Below, piece by piece: positions 43,859 to 52,964 of a stretch of DNA of 64,000 nucleotides (the stretch's first letter is position 1; every line of letters begins with the position of its first letter). A model generated the notes under the pieces. It worked only from the letters and a program-made list of their open reading frames with translations. It did no database searches and was not told where the DNA came from. This DNA comes from Burkholderia thailandensis E264 (GTDB lineage Bacteria; Pseudomonadota; Gammaproteobacteria; Burkholderiales; Burkholderiaceae). A program made the translations under genes and the position numbers. The DNA lies in contig NC_007650.1 in the NCBI RefSeq assembly GCF_000012365.1, positions 868,001 to 932,000 on the forward strand, read 5' to 3'.

Positions 43859-45268
43859 TTACTTGCGGCCGAGATACTGTTCGGTGCAGATGTGCGTGAA
43901 GTGGATGATCGACGTCCGCTCCCGGATTTGCGCGTTGTCGAGATACGCGACTGCGAACGCATACGGGTTGTAGGTGATCCGCCAACGATCCGAGGGCACC
44001 GACATCGTATTGAAGTCGCCCGTTACCGTTCCGCCGCCCTGGCATACGCCGACGTTCAGATTGACGAGCAGGTTGCCGCTCGCGTCGGTGTAGCCCGACG
44101 TTTCGGTCAGCAGCGTGTTGGGGCCGTTCGGGCCCGCGCTGTCGTATGCGCGCAGCCAGACGCGCTCGCCGGGCGGCAGGCGGACGTTGCCCGTCGAGTC
44201 CCACGCGATGGCGCCCGCCGACACAACCCGCGCGACGTTCTCGTTGCCGCGCACGAGATGCGTGATGTTCTCGTTGTCGAGGAAGCGATAGAAGCCCGCG
44301 GTGCCCGCGCCGTCCGACACGCGCAGCGTATACGGCTGCGCGGCGGGCGCGGTCGTGCCCTTGTCGTAGACGCGGAACATCAGCGTCGCGCCCGCGGGCG
44401 ACGTGATGTTGTACGACGTGCCCGACGCGAGCGTCGCCCACGTGTTCGGCGCGGTCTCGAGCTCGGCCGTCTGCGTGCCCGCGCCCTTGAACGTCACGTA
44501 GTTCGCCGTTTGCGTCGACGGCACTTGCACCGCGTAGTAGTCGAAATCCGCGACCGTATCGAGGTTCGCGCTGATCTGCTGGTTGCCCGTCAGCTTCGTC
44601 GGATGCAGGATCGAATCGTTCGGTTCGTAGCTGTCATAGCCCGTCGTGCCGAACACCTGGAACTGGAACGGCGCGTTGCCCGCGCCTTGCTGCGCGCTCA
44701 CGAGCAGCAGCAGGCGCACCGGGCCGTTCGGCACCGCCTCGACGATCTTGTTCGGCGACAGGTCGGCCTGGCTGTCGAGCACTGTCCACGAACCGTCTTC
44801 GTTGACCTGCACGAGATGCGCGTCGTGCTGTTCGTTCGCGGGCAGGTTCACGACGTACGCGACGATCTTCGTCGCGCTCGGCGCGACGAACTGGAAGCAG
44901 TCGGCTTGGCCGGCGGGCGCGGTGACCGCGTTGTACGCGGCGCCGACCGTCACGTCGGTGCAGTTCGCGACGGGCGGCGCGACGGTCGCGGCGGTCGTGG
45001 CGGCCGATGCGGCGAGCGTCGCCTGACGCTTCGCGAGCGGCGCGCGCATGCCGGCTTGCCGGATCGCGCTGGCGGACAGCGTCGGCAGCGGCCGCGGCAG
45101 GTTGGGCAGCGACGCACGGCGCGCGGCGAGCTGTTCGCCGATTTTCGTCGGCTCGGCCCGGCTCACGCCGTCCACGTGCGATTGCGCGGCGATGATCGGC
45201 GCTTGCGCCCAGGACGGGCTCATTGCCGCCGCGGTCAGCAGCGCTGCCGCGTACTTCAGTTTTTTCAT
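43859..45268 (-). CDS. Secreted protein with a PPC-like domain
   Basis: A 469-residue exported protein. GGAGACCCT precedes the ATG at 45268. A classical signal peptide (MKKLKYAAALLTAAAMSPSW-AQA) is cut near residue 22. A region around residues 200-330 has the pattern of prepeptidase C-terminal (PPC) domains: YDSYEPNDSILHPTKLTGNQ followed by ADFDYYAVQVPSTQTANYVT. The N-terminal half also has a similar beta domain (AGQADCFQFVAPSATKIVAY). There is no protease domain. The C-terminal part holds Cys-containing beta strands. Function is unknown; an adhesive or matrix role is a guess. It stands alone in its transcription unit. Confidence 0.65.
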   Translation of the reverse strand: MKKLKYAAALLTAAAMSPSWAQAPIIAAQSHVDGVSRAEPTKIGEQLAARRASLPNLPRPLPTLSASAIRQAGMRAPLAKRQATLAASAATTAATVAPPVANCTDVTVGAAYNAVTAPAGQADCFQFVAPSATKIVAYVVNLPANEQHDAHLVQVNEDGSWTVLDSQADLSPNKIVEAVPNGPVRLLLLVSAQQGAGNAPFQFQVFGTTGYDSYEPNDSILHPTKLTGNQQISANLDTVADFDYYAVQVPSTQTANYVTFKGAGTQTAELETAPNTWATLASGTSYNITSPAGATLMFRVYDKGTTAPAAQPYTLRVSDGAGTAGFYRFLDNENITHLVRGNENVARVVSAGAIAWDSTGNVRLPPGERVWLRAYDSAGPNGPNTLLTETSGYTDASGNLLVNLNVGVCQGGGTVTGDFNTMSVPSDRWRITYNPYAFAVAYLDNAQIRERTSIIHFTHICTEQYLGRK

Positions 45269-45546
45269 AGGGTCTCCGTATGTGGATGCGCTCGATGCGC
45301 GGAAATCATCATACGTTTGCCGGAGAAAAAAGGGGCGGGAAAGTTTCGGATTTGTTTTGGGGCGGATGAATCGGCGCCGCGCGGCGGGGGCGCGGTCAGC
45401 CGGTTTCGTCGCGGGCGGCATCGCGACGGTCGACGGGCGGGCGGCGCGGTTCGGGGTGGCGCGACGCGAAAGATGCCGCCCGTCGCCTTTCTTCGCCGGC
45501 GCGCGCGGCCCGCCATGGCGCCGGTTCGCGCGCGACTTGGGGGCGC

Positions 45547-46500
45547 TTACGCGCGCCGCCTCACGCCGGGCAGCACGCAGAGCATCTCGTAAGCGAGATT
45601 CGCGCCGACGAGCGCGGTGGTGCCGAACGGATCGTACGGCGGCGCGACCTCGACGAGATCGGCGCCGACGATGTCGAGCCCCCACGCGCCGCGCACGATC
45701 TCGAGGCCCTGCGGCACCGTGAGGCCGGCGATCTCCGGCGTGCCCGTGCCCGGTGCGTACGCGGGATCGATGCCGTCGATGTCGAAGCTCAGGTAGACGG
45801 GGCCGCCTTGCACGCGCGCGCGCACTTCGTCCATCAGCGGCGCGAGCGAACGGTTCCAGCACGCCTCGGCCTGGACGACGCGAAAACCCTGGTCGCGGCA
45901 CCAGTCGAAATCCTCGGCCGCGTAGCCGGTGCCGCGCAGCCCGATCTGCACGACGCGGGAGCAGTCGAGCAGGCCTTCCTCTACCGCGCGGCGAAACGGC
46001 GTGCCGTGCGCGATCTTCTCGCCGAACATCGTGTCGTTCACGTCCGCGTGCGCGTCGACGTGGATGAGTCCGACGCGCCCGTGCCTGCGATGCATCGCGC
46101 GCAGGATCGGCAGTGTGATCGTGTGGTCGCCGCCGAGCGTGACCGGGCGGCAGCCGTGCGCGAGGATTTCGTCGTACGCGGTTTCGATCCGCGCGATCGA
46201 ATCGGCGAGGTTGTACGGGTTCGTCGCGATATCGCCGACATCGGCGACGCGCAGCGAATCGAACGGCGCCGCGCGCGTCGCCATGTTGTACGGGCGCAGC
46301 AGCACCGATTCGCTGCGGATCTGGCGCGGGCCGAAGCGCGCGCCCGTCCGGTTCGACGTGCCGAGATCGAACGGCACGCCGACGAAGCACGCGTCGAGCG
46401 CCGCGGCGCTCGACGCGTGCGGCAGCCGCATCATCGTCGCGATGCCCGCGAAGCGGGGCATCGCGTTGCCGCTTTGCGGCTGGAAGAACTGGTCCGACAT
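45547..46500 (-). CDS. speB: Ureohydrolase, agmatinase/guanidinobutyrase type
   Basis: A 317-residue binuclear manganese enzyme that removes urea from a guanidino compound. The metal ligands are in GGDHT (about residue 122), HVDAHADVND (about 147) and LSFDIDGIDPAYAPGTGTPE (about 237). The N-terminal FVGVPFDLGTSNRTGARFGP is typical of the agmatinase branch. AGGGGGAAA precedes ATG 46500. A LysR gene lies divergently upstream, the arrangement of gbuA-gbuR for 4-guanidinobutyrate catabolism in Pseudomonas. The substrate could therefore be guanidinobutyrate or agmatine; sequence alone does not settle it. Confidence 0.9.
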   Translation of the reverse strand: MSDQFFQPQSGNAMPRFAGIATMMRLPHASSAAALDACFVGVPFDLGTSNRTGARFGPRQIRSESVLLRPYNMATRAAPFDSLRVADVGDIATNPYNLADSIARIETAYDEILAHGCRPVTLGGDHTITLPILRAMHRRHGRVGLIHVDAHADVNDTMFGEKIAHGTPFRRAVEEGLLDCSRVVQIGLRGTGYAAEDFDWCRDQGFRVVQAEACWNRSLAPLMDEVRARVQGGPVYLSFDIDGIDPAYAPGTGTPEIAGLTVPQGLEIVRGAWGLDIVGADLVEVAPPYDPFGTTALVGANLAYEMLCVLPGVRRRA

Positions 46501-46653
46501 CGTTTTCCCCCTCTTCATATCGAGTGCGCCGTATCATGCCGGGACGGCGACAGATTGGGTTGTATGCCGCCAGAATGGCGGCTTGAATCATGAAGATCGA
46601 ACGTTCACATTGATGAACATCGATGCATCGGCGGCGCTCGCCGTGGAGAGGAC

Positions 46654-47568
46654 ATGCTCGGCACCCTGACAGATCTGGACCTTCGGCTGATCCGCGTGTT
46701 CGTCGCGGTGGCCGACGCGGGCGGCGTGAGCGCCGCGCAATCGACGCTGAACGTCAGCCAGCCGACGATCAGCACGCAACTGTCGACGCTCGAGACGCGC
46801 GTCGGCTTCCGGCTGTGCGAGCGCGGGCGCAGCGGCTTTCGGCTGACGGCGAAGGGCGAGCGCTTCTACGCGCTCGCGAGGAAGCTGTACGCGGCCGTCG
46901 ACGAATTCGCGAGCGAAGCGCGACACATGGACAAGACGCTCGTCGGCACGCTCGCGATCGGCCTGATCGGCCACACGCCGATCAGCGAGAACGCGCGCGT
47001 GAGCGATGCGATCGCGCGCTTCCGGCGGCGCGACGAGGCGGTGCGCTTCGTGATCTCGGTGCGCCCGCCGGGCGATCTCGAGGAGCGGCTGCTGGGCGGG
47101 GACGTGCAGATCGCGATCGGCTATTTCTGGCATCGCGTGCCGGCGCTCGAGTACGCGCCGCTTTTCGTCGAGCGTCAGGTCGCGTACTGCGGGCGCGGTC
47201 ATCCGCTGTTCCGGCGGGCCGGGCGGCTCGCCGCGGCGAGCGTCGCGGATTTCGAATGGGCGTGGCGAACCTACCCGTCGCCGGAAGTGACGCTCTCGAC
47301 GACGCCCGCGAAAGTCACCGCGCATGCCGACAACATGGAAGCCGTCGCGCTGCTGATCCTGTCCGGCCATCATCTCGGCTATCTGCCGCAGCATTTCGCG
47401 GCCCCCTACGTGAAGCGGGGGCTGCTCAAGGCGCTGAATCCCGGCGCGCTGCGCTACGACGTGACCTTCGACGTGGTCACGCGGCGCGGCGGGCGTCGCG
47501 ATCCGATCGTGCAGGCGTTCCTCGACGATCTGACTCAAGCGCACGGGGGCGACGCGGCGCACGCGTGA
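46654..47568 (+). CDS. LysR-family regulator, divergent to the ureohydrolase
   Basis: A 304-residue regulator with an N-terminal winged HTH (LRLIRVFVAVADAGGVSAAQ; LNVSQPTISTQLSTLETRVG) and a C-terminal effector domain (LVGTLAIGLIGHTPISENAR onward). GGAGAGG precedes ATG 46654. The 153-bp shared upstream region with the ureohydrolase gene is the usual place for LysR control, so it probably activates that gene in response to its substrate. Confidence 0.9.
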   Translation: MLGTLTDLDLRLIRVFVAVADAGGVSAAQSTLNVSQPTISTQLSTLETRVGFRLCERGRSGFRLTAKGERFYALARKLYAAVDEFASEARHMDKTLVGTLAIGLIGHTPISENARVSDAIARFRRRDEAVRFVISVRPPGDLEERLLGGDVQIAIGYFWHRVPALEYAPLFVERQVAYCGRGHPLFRRAGRLAAASVADFEWAWRTYPSPEVTLSTTPAKVTAHADNMEAVALLILSGHHLGYLPQHFAAPYVKRGLLKALNPGALRYDVTFDVVTRRGGRRDPIVQAFLDDLTQAHGGDAAHA

Positions 47569-47852
47569 GCGGCGTCCGCGCGCGGCGGCATGCGTCGGAC
47601 ATCCGACGAGAATCGCGCGAACCTCGTACGAAATCCGCTTGATTTCCCGCATGATTCCGCGCGGTTCGGCGGCGCGCGCGCATCGATGCCGCCGGGCGGT
47701 GCGCGATTCGTTTTTTTTTGCGGCGCCGCGCGCGGGTGGACCCGTTCCATTTGAGCCAGGTCAAGCCGAGCGGCTGCGACCGCACGCAGCATCCATTAGG
47801 GCGAATGGAGTTCCGCAGGCGCGCGTCGGCGGGCTCGCAACGGAGCAATGCG

Positions 47853-48302
47853 ATGGAACACGGGTACGGGCGTCGTCGGCGGCGAAGGCTGGGCAAGTGG
47901 ATGCAGGTGCTCGGGCTGAGCGCGCTGTTCGCAATCGGCATCACGTGGATCGGCGCGGCCGCCGATCATCCGGTCGAGCAGGCGATCGTCGACGGGATGG
48001 CCGCGCCGGAATGCGCGGCCGTGCGCGCGATGCCGGCCGGATCGCTGCTGTCGGCGCGGCAGCCGGACAGCGCGGTCTGCCGGTCGTTCTTTCTGTACCG
48101 CGCCGCGTATGTCGACGCGGCGAGCAGCGCGCAAGGCTATTCGGCCGCCGTGATGCGCGCGCGCGTCGACGAGTTCTGGCAGCTCGTCGGCTATGTGCTC
48201 GCGCTGTGGTTCGTGTTCGTCTGCGTCGTCGTCGGCATCGTCCTCGTCGTGCGGCGGCTGTTCGAGCAACACACCGGACACCACAAGTCGACGCCCACTT
48301 GA
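47853..48302 (+). CDS. Small membrane protein with two spans, hypothetical
   Basis: A 149-residue protein. GGAG lies 8 bases before ATG 47853. A basic start (GYGRRRRRRLGKWMQ) precedes one span (VLGLSALFAIGITWIGAA). A periplasmic loop with two Cys (PECAAVRA; DSAVCRSF) and a second span (LVGYVLALWFVFVCVVVGIV) follow. The loop cysteines could form a disulfide. No family recognised. It is upstream of the Lon-like gene with a 208-bp gap. The preceding 284-bp gap (47569-47852) shows no gene. Confidence 0.6.
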   Translation: MEHGYGRRRRRRLGKWMQVLGLSALFAIGITWIGAAADHPVEQAIVDGMAAPECAAVRAMPAGSLLSARQPDSAVCRSFFLYRAAYVDAASSAQGYSAAVMRARVDEFWQLVGYVLALWFVFVCVVVGIVLVVRRLFEQHTGHHKSTPT

Positions 48303-48510
48303 ATCGCGCGGGCGGGCGCGGCTGCGGGGCGAGCGGCGGGCTCGTCCCCAGGCGGGCGCGCCGGCCGAATCGCGGCGCGCGGCGAGCGTGTCGCGCAGTT
48401 CGGGGAACGGCGGGGGCCCGCGGCCGAAACCCGCGCCGTTGATTACGATCAATTGCCGCCCTCCGAACCGTAGCAGCATGAGTGTCAAGCCATACGAATA
48501 CTCGTGCGCC

Positions 48511-50973
48511 ATGTCCGATTCCCTGTCCCTGCGTCTGCCCCCCGAAGCGCTGCGTCGCGTGTGCGATCCCGCGCAGCTCGACTTCGCCACGACCGCCGAG
48601 TTGCCGGACCCCGACGGCATCGTCGGGCAGCAGCGAGCCGTCGATGCGATCCGCTTCGGCATCGAGATCGCGCACGACGGCTATAACCTGTTCGTGCTGG
48701 GGTCCGTCGGCGCGGGCAAGCATACGGTGCTCGATCAGTTCCTGAGCGCGCGCGCGAAGGCGGAGCCGGCCCCCGACGGCTGGTGCTACGTGCACGACTT
48801 CGCGCATCCGCACAAGCCGCACGCGCTGCGCCTGCCGCCCGGCCGCGCGTGCCGGCTGCAGCGCGACATGGAGCAACTCGTCGACGAACTGCGCGCGGTG
48901 ATTCCCGCGACGTTCGAGAGCGACGAGTATCGCGCGCGCGTCGAGCAGATCGACGGCGAGTTCGCCGCGATGCAAGAGAAGGCGTTCACCGAGCTCGGCG
49001 ACGACGCGGCCGCGCAGAACGTCGCGCTGATTCGCACGCCGCTCGGCTTTTCGCTCGCGCCGATGCGCGACGGCGAGGCGCTCAGCGAGCAGGAATACGA
49101 GAAGCTGCCGGACGACCGGCGCGCGGCGATCGACGACAGCATCGGCGCGCTGCAGGGGCGGCTCGAGAAGCTGCTGCGCCAGGTGCCCGTCTGGCACAAG
49201 GAGCGGCGCGAGCGCGTGCGCGCGCTCAATCGCGAGGTGGCGATGTCGGCGGTCGCGCATCTGATGGACGAGCTGCGCCGCGCGTATGCGGATCTGCCGG
49301 ATGTCGCCGCGTACCTGGAGGCCGTGCAACTGGACGTGCTCGACAGCGTCGACGAATTTCGCAAGGGCGCCGACGGCGAGACGCCGCCGGGGACGATCTC
49401 GTTCGCGCGCTATCAGGTCAACGTGCTGCTCGACCATGACGCATCGGCGGGCGCGCCTGTCGTGTTCCAGGATTTTCCGTCGTACCAGAACCTCGTCGGA
49501 CGCATTGAGCATCGTGCGCTGCTCGGCACGCTCGTCACCGATTTCACGCTGATCAAGCCGGGCGACCTGCATCGCGCGAACGGCGGCTATCTGCTGCTCG
49601 AAGTCGACAAGGTGCTGCGCCAGCCGTTCGCGTGGGAAGGGCTCAAGCGCGCGCTCCTCAAGCGCGAGATCCGCATCGAATCGCTCGCCGAGATGTATAG
49701 CCTGGCGAGCACCGTGTCGCTCGAGCCGCAGCCTGTGCCGCTCGACGTCAAGGTGATCCTGTTCGGCGATCGCTGGCTGTACTACCTGCTGTACGAACTC
49801 GACCCGGATTTCTGCGAGCTCTTCAAGGTGTCGGCGGATTTCGAGGAGGACCTGCTGCGCGATCGCGACGGCCAGGCGCTGTACGCGCGCCTGATCGCCG
49901 CGGCGGCGCGCCGGCACGAGCTGCTGCCGCTCGATCGCGGCGCGGTCGCGCGCGTGATCGAGCAGCAGGCGCGCAACGCGGGCGACGCGCAGAAGCTGTC
50001 GCTGCACATGCGCACGCTCGTCGATCTGCTGCGCGAATCGGATTTCCGCGCGCGCGAGCGCGGCGTCGACGTCGTGTCGCGCGACGACGTGCAGCGCGCG
50101 GTCGACACGCAGATCGAGCGCGGCGACCGCGTGCGCCGCCGGCTGCAGGAAGAGATGCTGCGCGGCACGCTGCTGATCGACAGCGGCGGCGCGAAGGCGG
50201 GGCAGGTCAACGGCCTGTGGGTGATGCGGCTCGGCAACTTCTCGTTCGGCCAGCCGGCGAGGATCACCGCGCGCACGCATCTCGGCGAGGGCGGCGTCGT
50301 CGACATCCAGCGCGAGGCGAAGCTCGGGGGCGCGGTCCATTCGAAGGCGGTGATGATCCTGTCGTCGTTCCTGAACGCGCGCTATGGCGGCAACCTGCCG
50401 CTGTCGCTCGGCGCGAGCCTCACGTTCGAGCAGACCTACGGGCAGGTGGAAGGCGACAGCGCGTCGGTCGCCGAGCTGTGCGCGCTGCTGTCGTCGCTCG
50501 CGGACGCGCCCGTGCGGCAGTCGCTCGCGGTGACGGGCTCGATCGATCAGCACGGCGACGTGCAGGCGATCGGCGGCGTCAACGAAAAGATCGAGGGCTT
50601 CTTCGATCTGTGCCGCGCGCGCGGGCTGACGGGCGAGCAGGGCGTCGTGATTCCGCGCGCGAACGTCGAGCATCTGATGCTGCGCGAGGACATCGTCGGC
50701 GCCGCGGCGGCCGGGCGTTTCCACGTGTACGCGGTCGATTCGGTCGACGAGGCGCTGACGCTGCTCACGGGCGTCGACGCGGGCGCCGCCGATGCGTGTG
50801 GCGAATTCCCGCCAGACAGCGTCAACGGGCGCGTCTGCGCGAAGCTCGCGTCGTTCGCCGACGTGCGGCGCACGTTCGCGCAGTCGCATTGGGTAGGCGG
50901 GCGGCACCGATGGCGGCCGGCGGTCGACGGCCACGTGCGCGTCGTCGCGACGAAGGGGAGGCGCAATGAATGA
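48511..50973 (+). CDS. Lon-like ATP-dependent protease (LonB/YcbZ type)
   Basis: About 820 residues. The N-terminal region LPPEALRRVCDPAQLDFATT and the P-loop LGSVGAGKHT (about residue 65) match AAA_32/YcbZ-type Lon relatives. The AAA core is interrupted by a long helical insert (about 100-300) and resumes with GGYLLLEVDKVLRQPFAWEG. The C-terminal protease domain carries the Ser/Lys dyad: Ser650 in VEGDSASVAEL and Lys693 in GGVNEKIEGF. ATG 48511 gives the usual family N-terminus; an in-frame ATG at 48478 adds 11 residues. Neither has a strong ribosome binding site. The stop overlaps the next gene by 8 bp. Confidence 0.9.
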   Translation: MSDSLSLRLPPEALRRVCDPAQLDFATTAELPDPDGIVGQQRAVDAIRFGIEIAHDGYNLFVLGSVGAGKHTVLDQFLSARAKAEPAPDGWCYVHDFAHPHKPHALRLPPGRACRLQRDMEQLVDELRAVIPATFESDEYRARVEQIDGEFAAMQEKAFTELGDDAAAQNVALIRTPLGFSLAPMRDGEALSEQEYEKLPDDRRAAIDDSIGALQGRLEKLLRQVPVWHKERRERVRALNREVAMSAVAHLMDELRRAYADLPDVAAYLEAVQLDVLDSVDEFRKGADGETPPGTISFARYQVNVLLDHDASAGAPVVFQDFPSYQNLVGRIEHRALLGTLVTDFTLIKPGDLHRANGGYLLLEVDKVLRQPFAWEGLKRALLKREIRIESLAEMYSLASTVSLEPQPVPLDVKVILFGDRWLYYLLYELDPDFCELFKVSADFEEDLLRDRDGQALYARLIAAAARRHELLPLDRGAVARVIEQQARNAGDAQKLSLHMRTLVDLLRESDFRARERGVDVVSRDDVQRAVDTQIERGDRVRRRLQEEMLRGTLLIDSGGAKAGQVNGLWVMRLGNFSFGQPARITARTHLGEGGVVDIQREAKLGGAVHSKAVMILSSFLNARYGGNLPLSLGASLTFEQTYGQVEGDSASVAELCALLSSLADAPVRQSLAVTGSIDQHGDVQAIGGVNEKIEGFFDLCRARGLTGEQGVVIPRANVEHLMLREDIVGAAAAGRFHVYAVDSVDEALTLLTGVDAGAADACGEFPPDSVNGRVCAKLASFADVRRTFAQSHWVGGRHRWRPAVDGHVRVVATKGRRNE

Positions 50974-51502
50974 ACCGGCGAATTATCTGGCGTTCCTGCC
51001 GACGGGCAAGGGGCTGATGTGCGCGACGACGATGATCGTCGTCGACGAGGACGTCTACGGCTGGTACACGGGGCCGGGCGCGCGCGGCGTCGTCGCGGCG
51101 TTCTTCATGCTCGAGCATTACTACTCGACGCACGAGACGGCGTTCTATCACAGCGTTGACGACGACGCGCGCGGGCCGTGGGTGCTCGCGTGGCCGCCCG
51201 TCGAGATCGACGCGGGGCGGCTGCCGCCCGTGTCCGACGCGATGTGCGTCGAGCTGGAGCGCATGCAGGACGCGTTCGCCGCCGAATGGCTGTTCTATTG
51301 CGACGATCCGGCGGCGGCGGCCGACGCCGCGTGGTATCGGAAGCAAGGGCTGCCGCTCGAAGGCGTGGGCATCCGGCATGCGCGGCTCAATCGGCTCGAC
51401 CGCGGCGGGATGCTGTGGACGTATGCGTCGCCGTCGCTCGACTTGAACATCGTGGACTTCCTGCGGCAGCGCTGGCCGCTCGATTACGCGCTCGCGCCGT
51501 GA
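50966..51502 (+). CDS. Hypothetical protein coupled to the Lon-like protease
   Basis: A 178-residue soluble protein (MNEPANYLAFLPTGKGLMCA; VVDEDVYGWYTGPGARGVVA; EHYYSTHETAFYHSVDDDA). GGGGAGG lies about 8 bases before ATG 50966, which is inside the end of the protease gene, so the two are translated together. Trp- and Tyr-rich beta/alpha pattern; no family recognised. Coupling suggests an adaptor or substrate-related role, but this is inference. Confidence 0.65.
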   Translation: MNEPANYLAFLPTGKGLMCATTMIVVDEDVYGWYTGPGARGVVAAFFMLEHYYSTHETAFYHSVDDDARGPWVLAWPPVEIDAGRLPPVSDAMCVELERMQDAFAAEWLFYCDDPAAAADAAWYRKQGLPLEGVGIRHARLNRLDRGGMLWTYASPSLDLNIVDFLRQRWPLDYALAP

Positions 51503-51599
51503 CGGCGAGGCGCTCGCCGTCGCGTGCTTCCGGTGGCCGGCGGGCAGGCCGCTCATCCGCGAATGAGCGGCGCGTCGGGCGCGCGCGAACGGCGCGCGC

Positions 51600-52028
51600 T
51601 CATCGGCCATCCCGCTTTTTCGGGGCGGCGCGCTTGCGCGCGGGGCGCGGCGCAAGCGCGGCGGGCGCCGGTTGGCGCGCGGGCCGCGCCGAATGCCCGG
51701 CGGCGGCGCGCGCGCCCGCGGAAGACTTCGCGACTTTGCCGTTGCGCGCGGGCGCGGCGATTTCCTGCTGCGCGGCGGGCTGGGCGGACGCCGCGCGGAC
51801 ATGGGTCAGCGTGAGCGCGAGTTCGATGTCGAGCGCGCGCAACACGTTGAACAGCCGCTCGACGCTCGCCGATGCCGGGTTTCCCTCGAACTGCGCATAG
51901 GTCTGCTGCGTGACGCCGAGACGGCGCGCGAGCATCGCCTGCGTCAATCCGGCCGACTTGCGCAGGCCGCGCAGGATCGGCCGCAATTGGTCGAGCGTCC
52001 TGATCTCGTGTTCGATGATGATGGTCAT
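51600..52028 (-). CDS. XRE/HipB-like regulator without a toxin partner
   Basis: A 142-residue protein. Residues 10-75 are a Cro/CI-type HTH of the HipB kind (LRPILRGLRKSAGLTQAMLA; LGVTQQTYAQFEGNPASASV; LFNVLRALDIELALTLTHVR). The C-terminal 65 residues are a disordered Ala/Pro/Lys/Arg tail. ATG 52028 is used. HipB normally pairs with a HipA kinase encoded just downstream; none is present here. Upstream DNA (52067-52150) has repeated operator-like sequences. Confidence 0.8.
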   Translation of the reverse strand: MTIIIEHEIRTLDQLRPILRGLRKSAGLTQAMLARRLGVTQQTYAQFEGNPASASVERLFNVLRALDIELALTLTHVRAASAQPAAQQEIAAPARNGKVAKSSAGARAAAGHSARPARQPAPAALAPRPARKRAAPKKRDGR

Positions 52029-52066
52029 GCGCGCATCCGGTTGAAATGCCAGGTTTTGCCCGTACA

Positions 52067-52150
52067 CCGGAAAACAGCCTATATGCTGTCAATCGAATTT
52101 ACAAGATATAGCCTGTATTTTCATGAAACAGTCGATAGCCTGTTTTCCGG
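52067..52150. promoter_or_regulatory. Operator-like repeats upstream of the XRE regulator
   Basis: Three direct 10-mers at an exact 27-bp period: TATATGCTGT (52080-52089), TATAGCCTGT (52107-52116) and GATAGCCTGT (52134-52143). The whole is enclosed by a 14-bp inverted repeat (52067-52080 and 52137-52150, 13 of 14 matching, CCGGAAAACAG...). The region is AT-rich compared with its surroundings. Confidence 0.65.
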
Positions 52151-52964
52151 AGACGGCCTCTTTTCCGGATGCGCCGGCGTGCCGCGCGCCGGTGACGGCG
52201 AGTCGATTTGTCGCGGCGCGCGGCGCGTGCCGATGCGCGAATCGATACGGCAACGTTTGCGTATGACGAATGATTCGTTTGCGTGCCGGGGATTCATGCA
52301 TCGACCCTGTTTTGAAGCGGTTTCGGCCGCGTCGGCGGCGTCGTTTTTCCGCAAAAAATTGCGCTGCTCCATGCGCTTTCCGGCGGCAACGTCCCGTATA
52401 ATCCGCAGCCTTTTCACAATCTGACGATCAGCTCCATTCGGGCTTCGCGTCGGCGCCGGATACGGCAGGCGACGATCGCGCGAATCGAGCGATGTCGATC
52501 GGTGTCGAGCGGCGGCGCAACGCGGCCCGCCGCATCGGCACGCGAATCGAGCGCCGGCCATGTGCCATTGTCCGGCGCGATGCGCGATCGAAATCGTCAG
52601 ACCGAAAAGCGGCAAGCCGGCGATGCCGTTGCGGCGCGTCCCGCGAGATCGCATTGCCTGCGTTCGCGCTGCACGCTCCGCAGGAATGCCCGGCAGGGCG
52701 GCGCGCGAGCGGGGCGATTTCCGCGCGCCGGCCGCCGTGCGCGAACGATCGACTCGCATCGTTCGCCGTGTGCGAAGCGGCGCCGGCCTGGCCGGCGCCG
52801 AGTGACATGACGGGGGCGCTGCCGTCGGGACGGGATGACGGCGCGCGGTCACGCACGCGCAATCGACACACGGGCCATGAGCGGCCTGTCGGGCGGCAGG
52901 CGGCTCGCGCCTGCGCGGACGATTGCGCGCGACTCGATTTCGAGACAGTCAGCAGGCCAATCAA
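52151..52964. other. Long gene-free region upstream of the bcs operon
   Basis: About 814 bp with no credible gene; open frames here are GC-driven shadows with alien composition. A perfect TATAAT occurs near 52395, preceded by AT-rich DNA, and could start a long leader of the bcs operon. Two hairpins lie back to back at 52741-52800. Confidence 0.55.
52741..52800 (+). other. Two adjacent strong hairpins in the bcsB upstream region
   Basis: The first is GCGAACGAT / ATCGTTCGC with an 8-base loop. The second is an 11-bp perfect arm pair (52778-52788 and 52790-52800) around a single T. Neither is followed by a T-run. They could be a structured leader or a protein-binding dyad. Confidence 0.5.

Noticed and set aside
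51503..51599. hipA-like toxin gene next to the HipB-like regulator
   Set aside because: Only 97 bp separate it from the convergent neighbour and there is no coding sequence for a kinase on either side.
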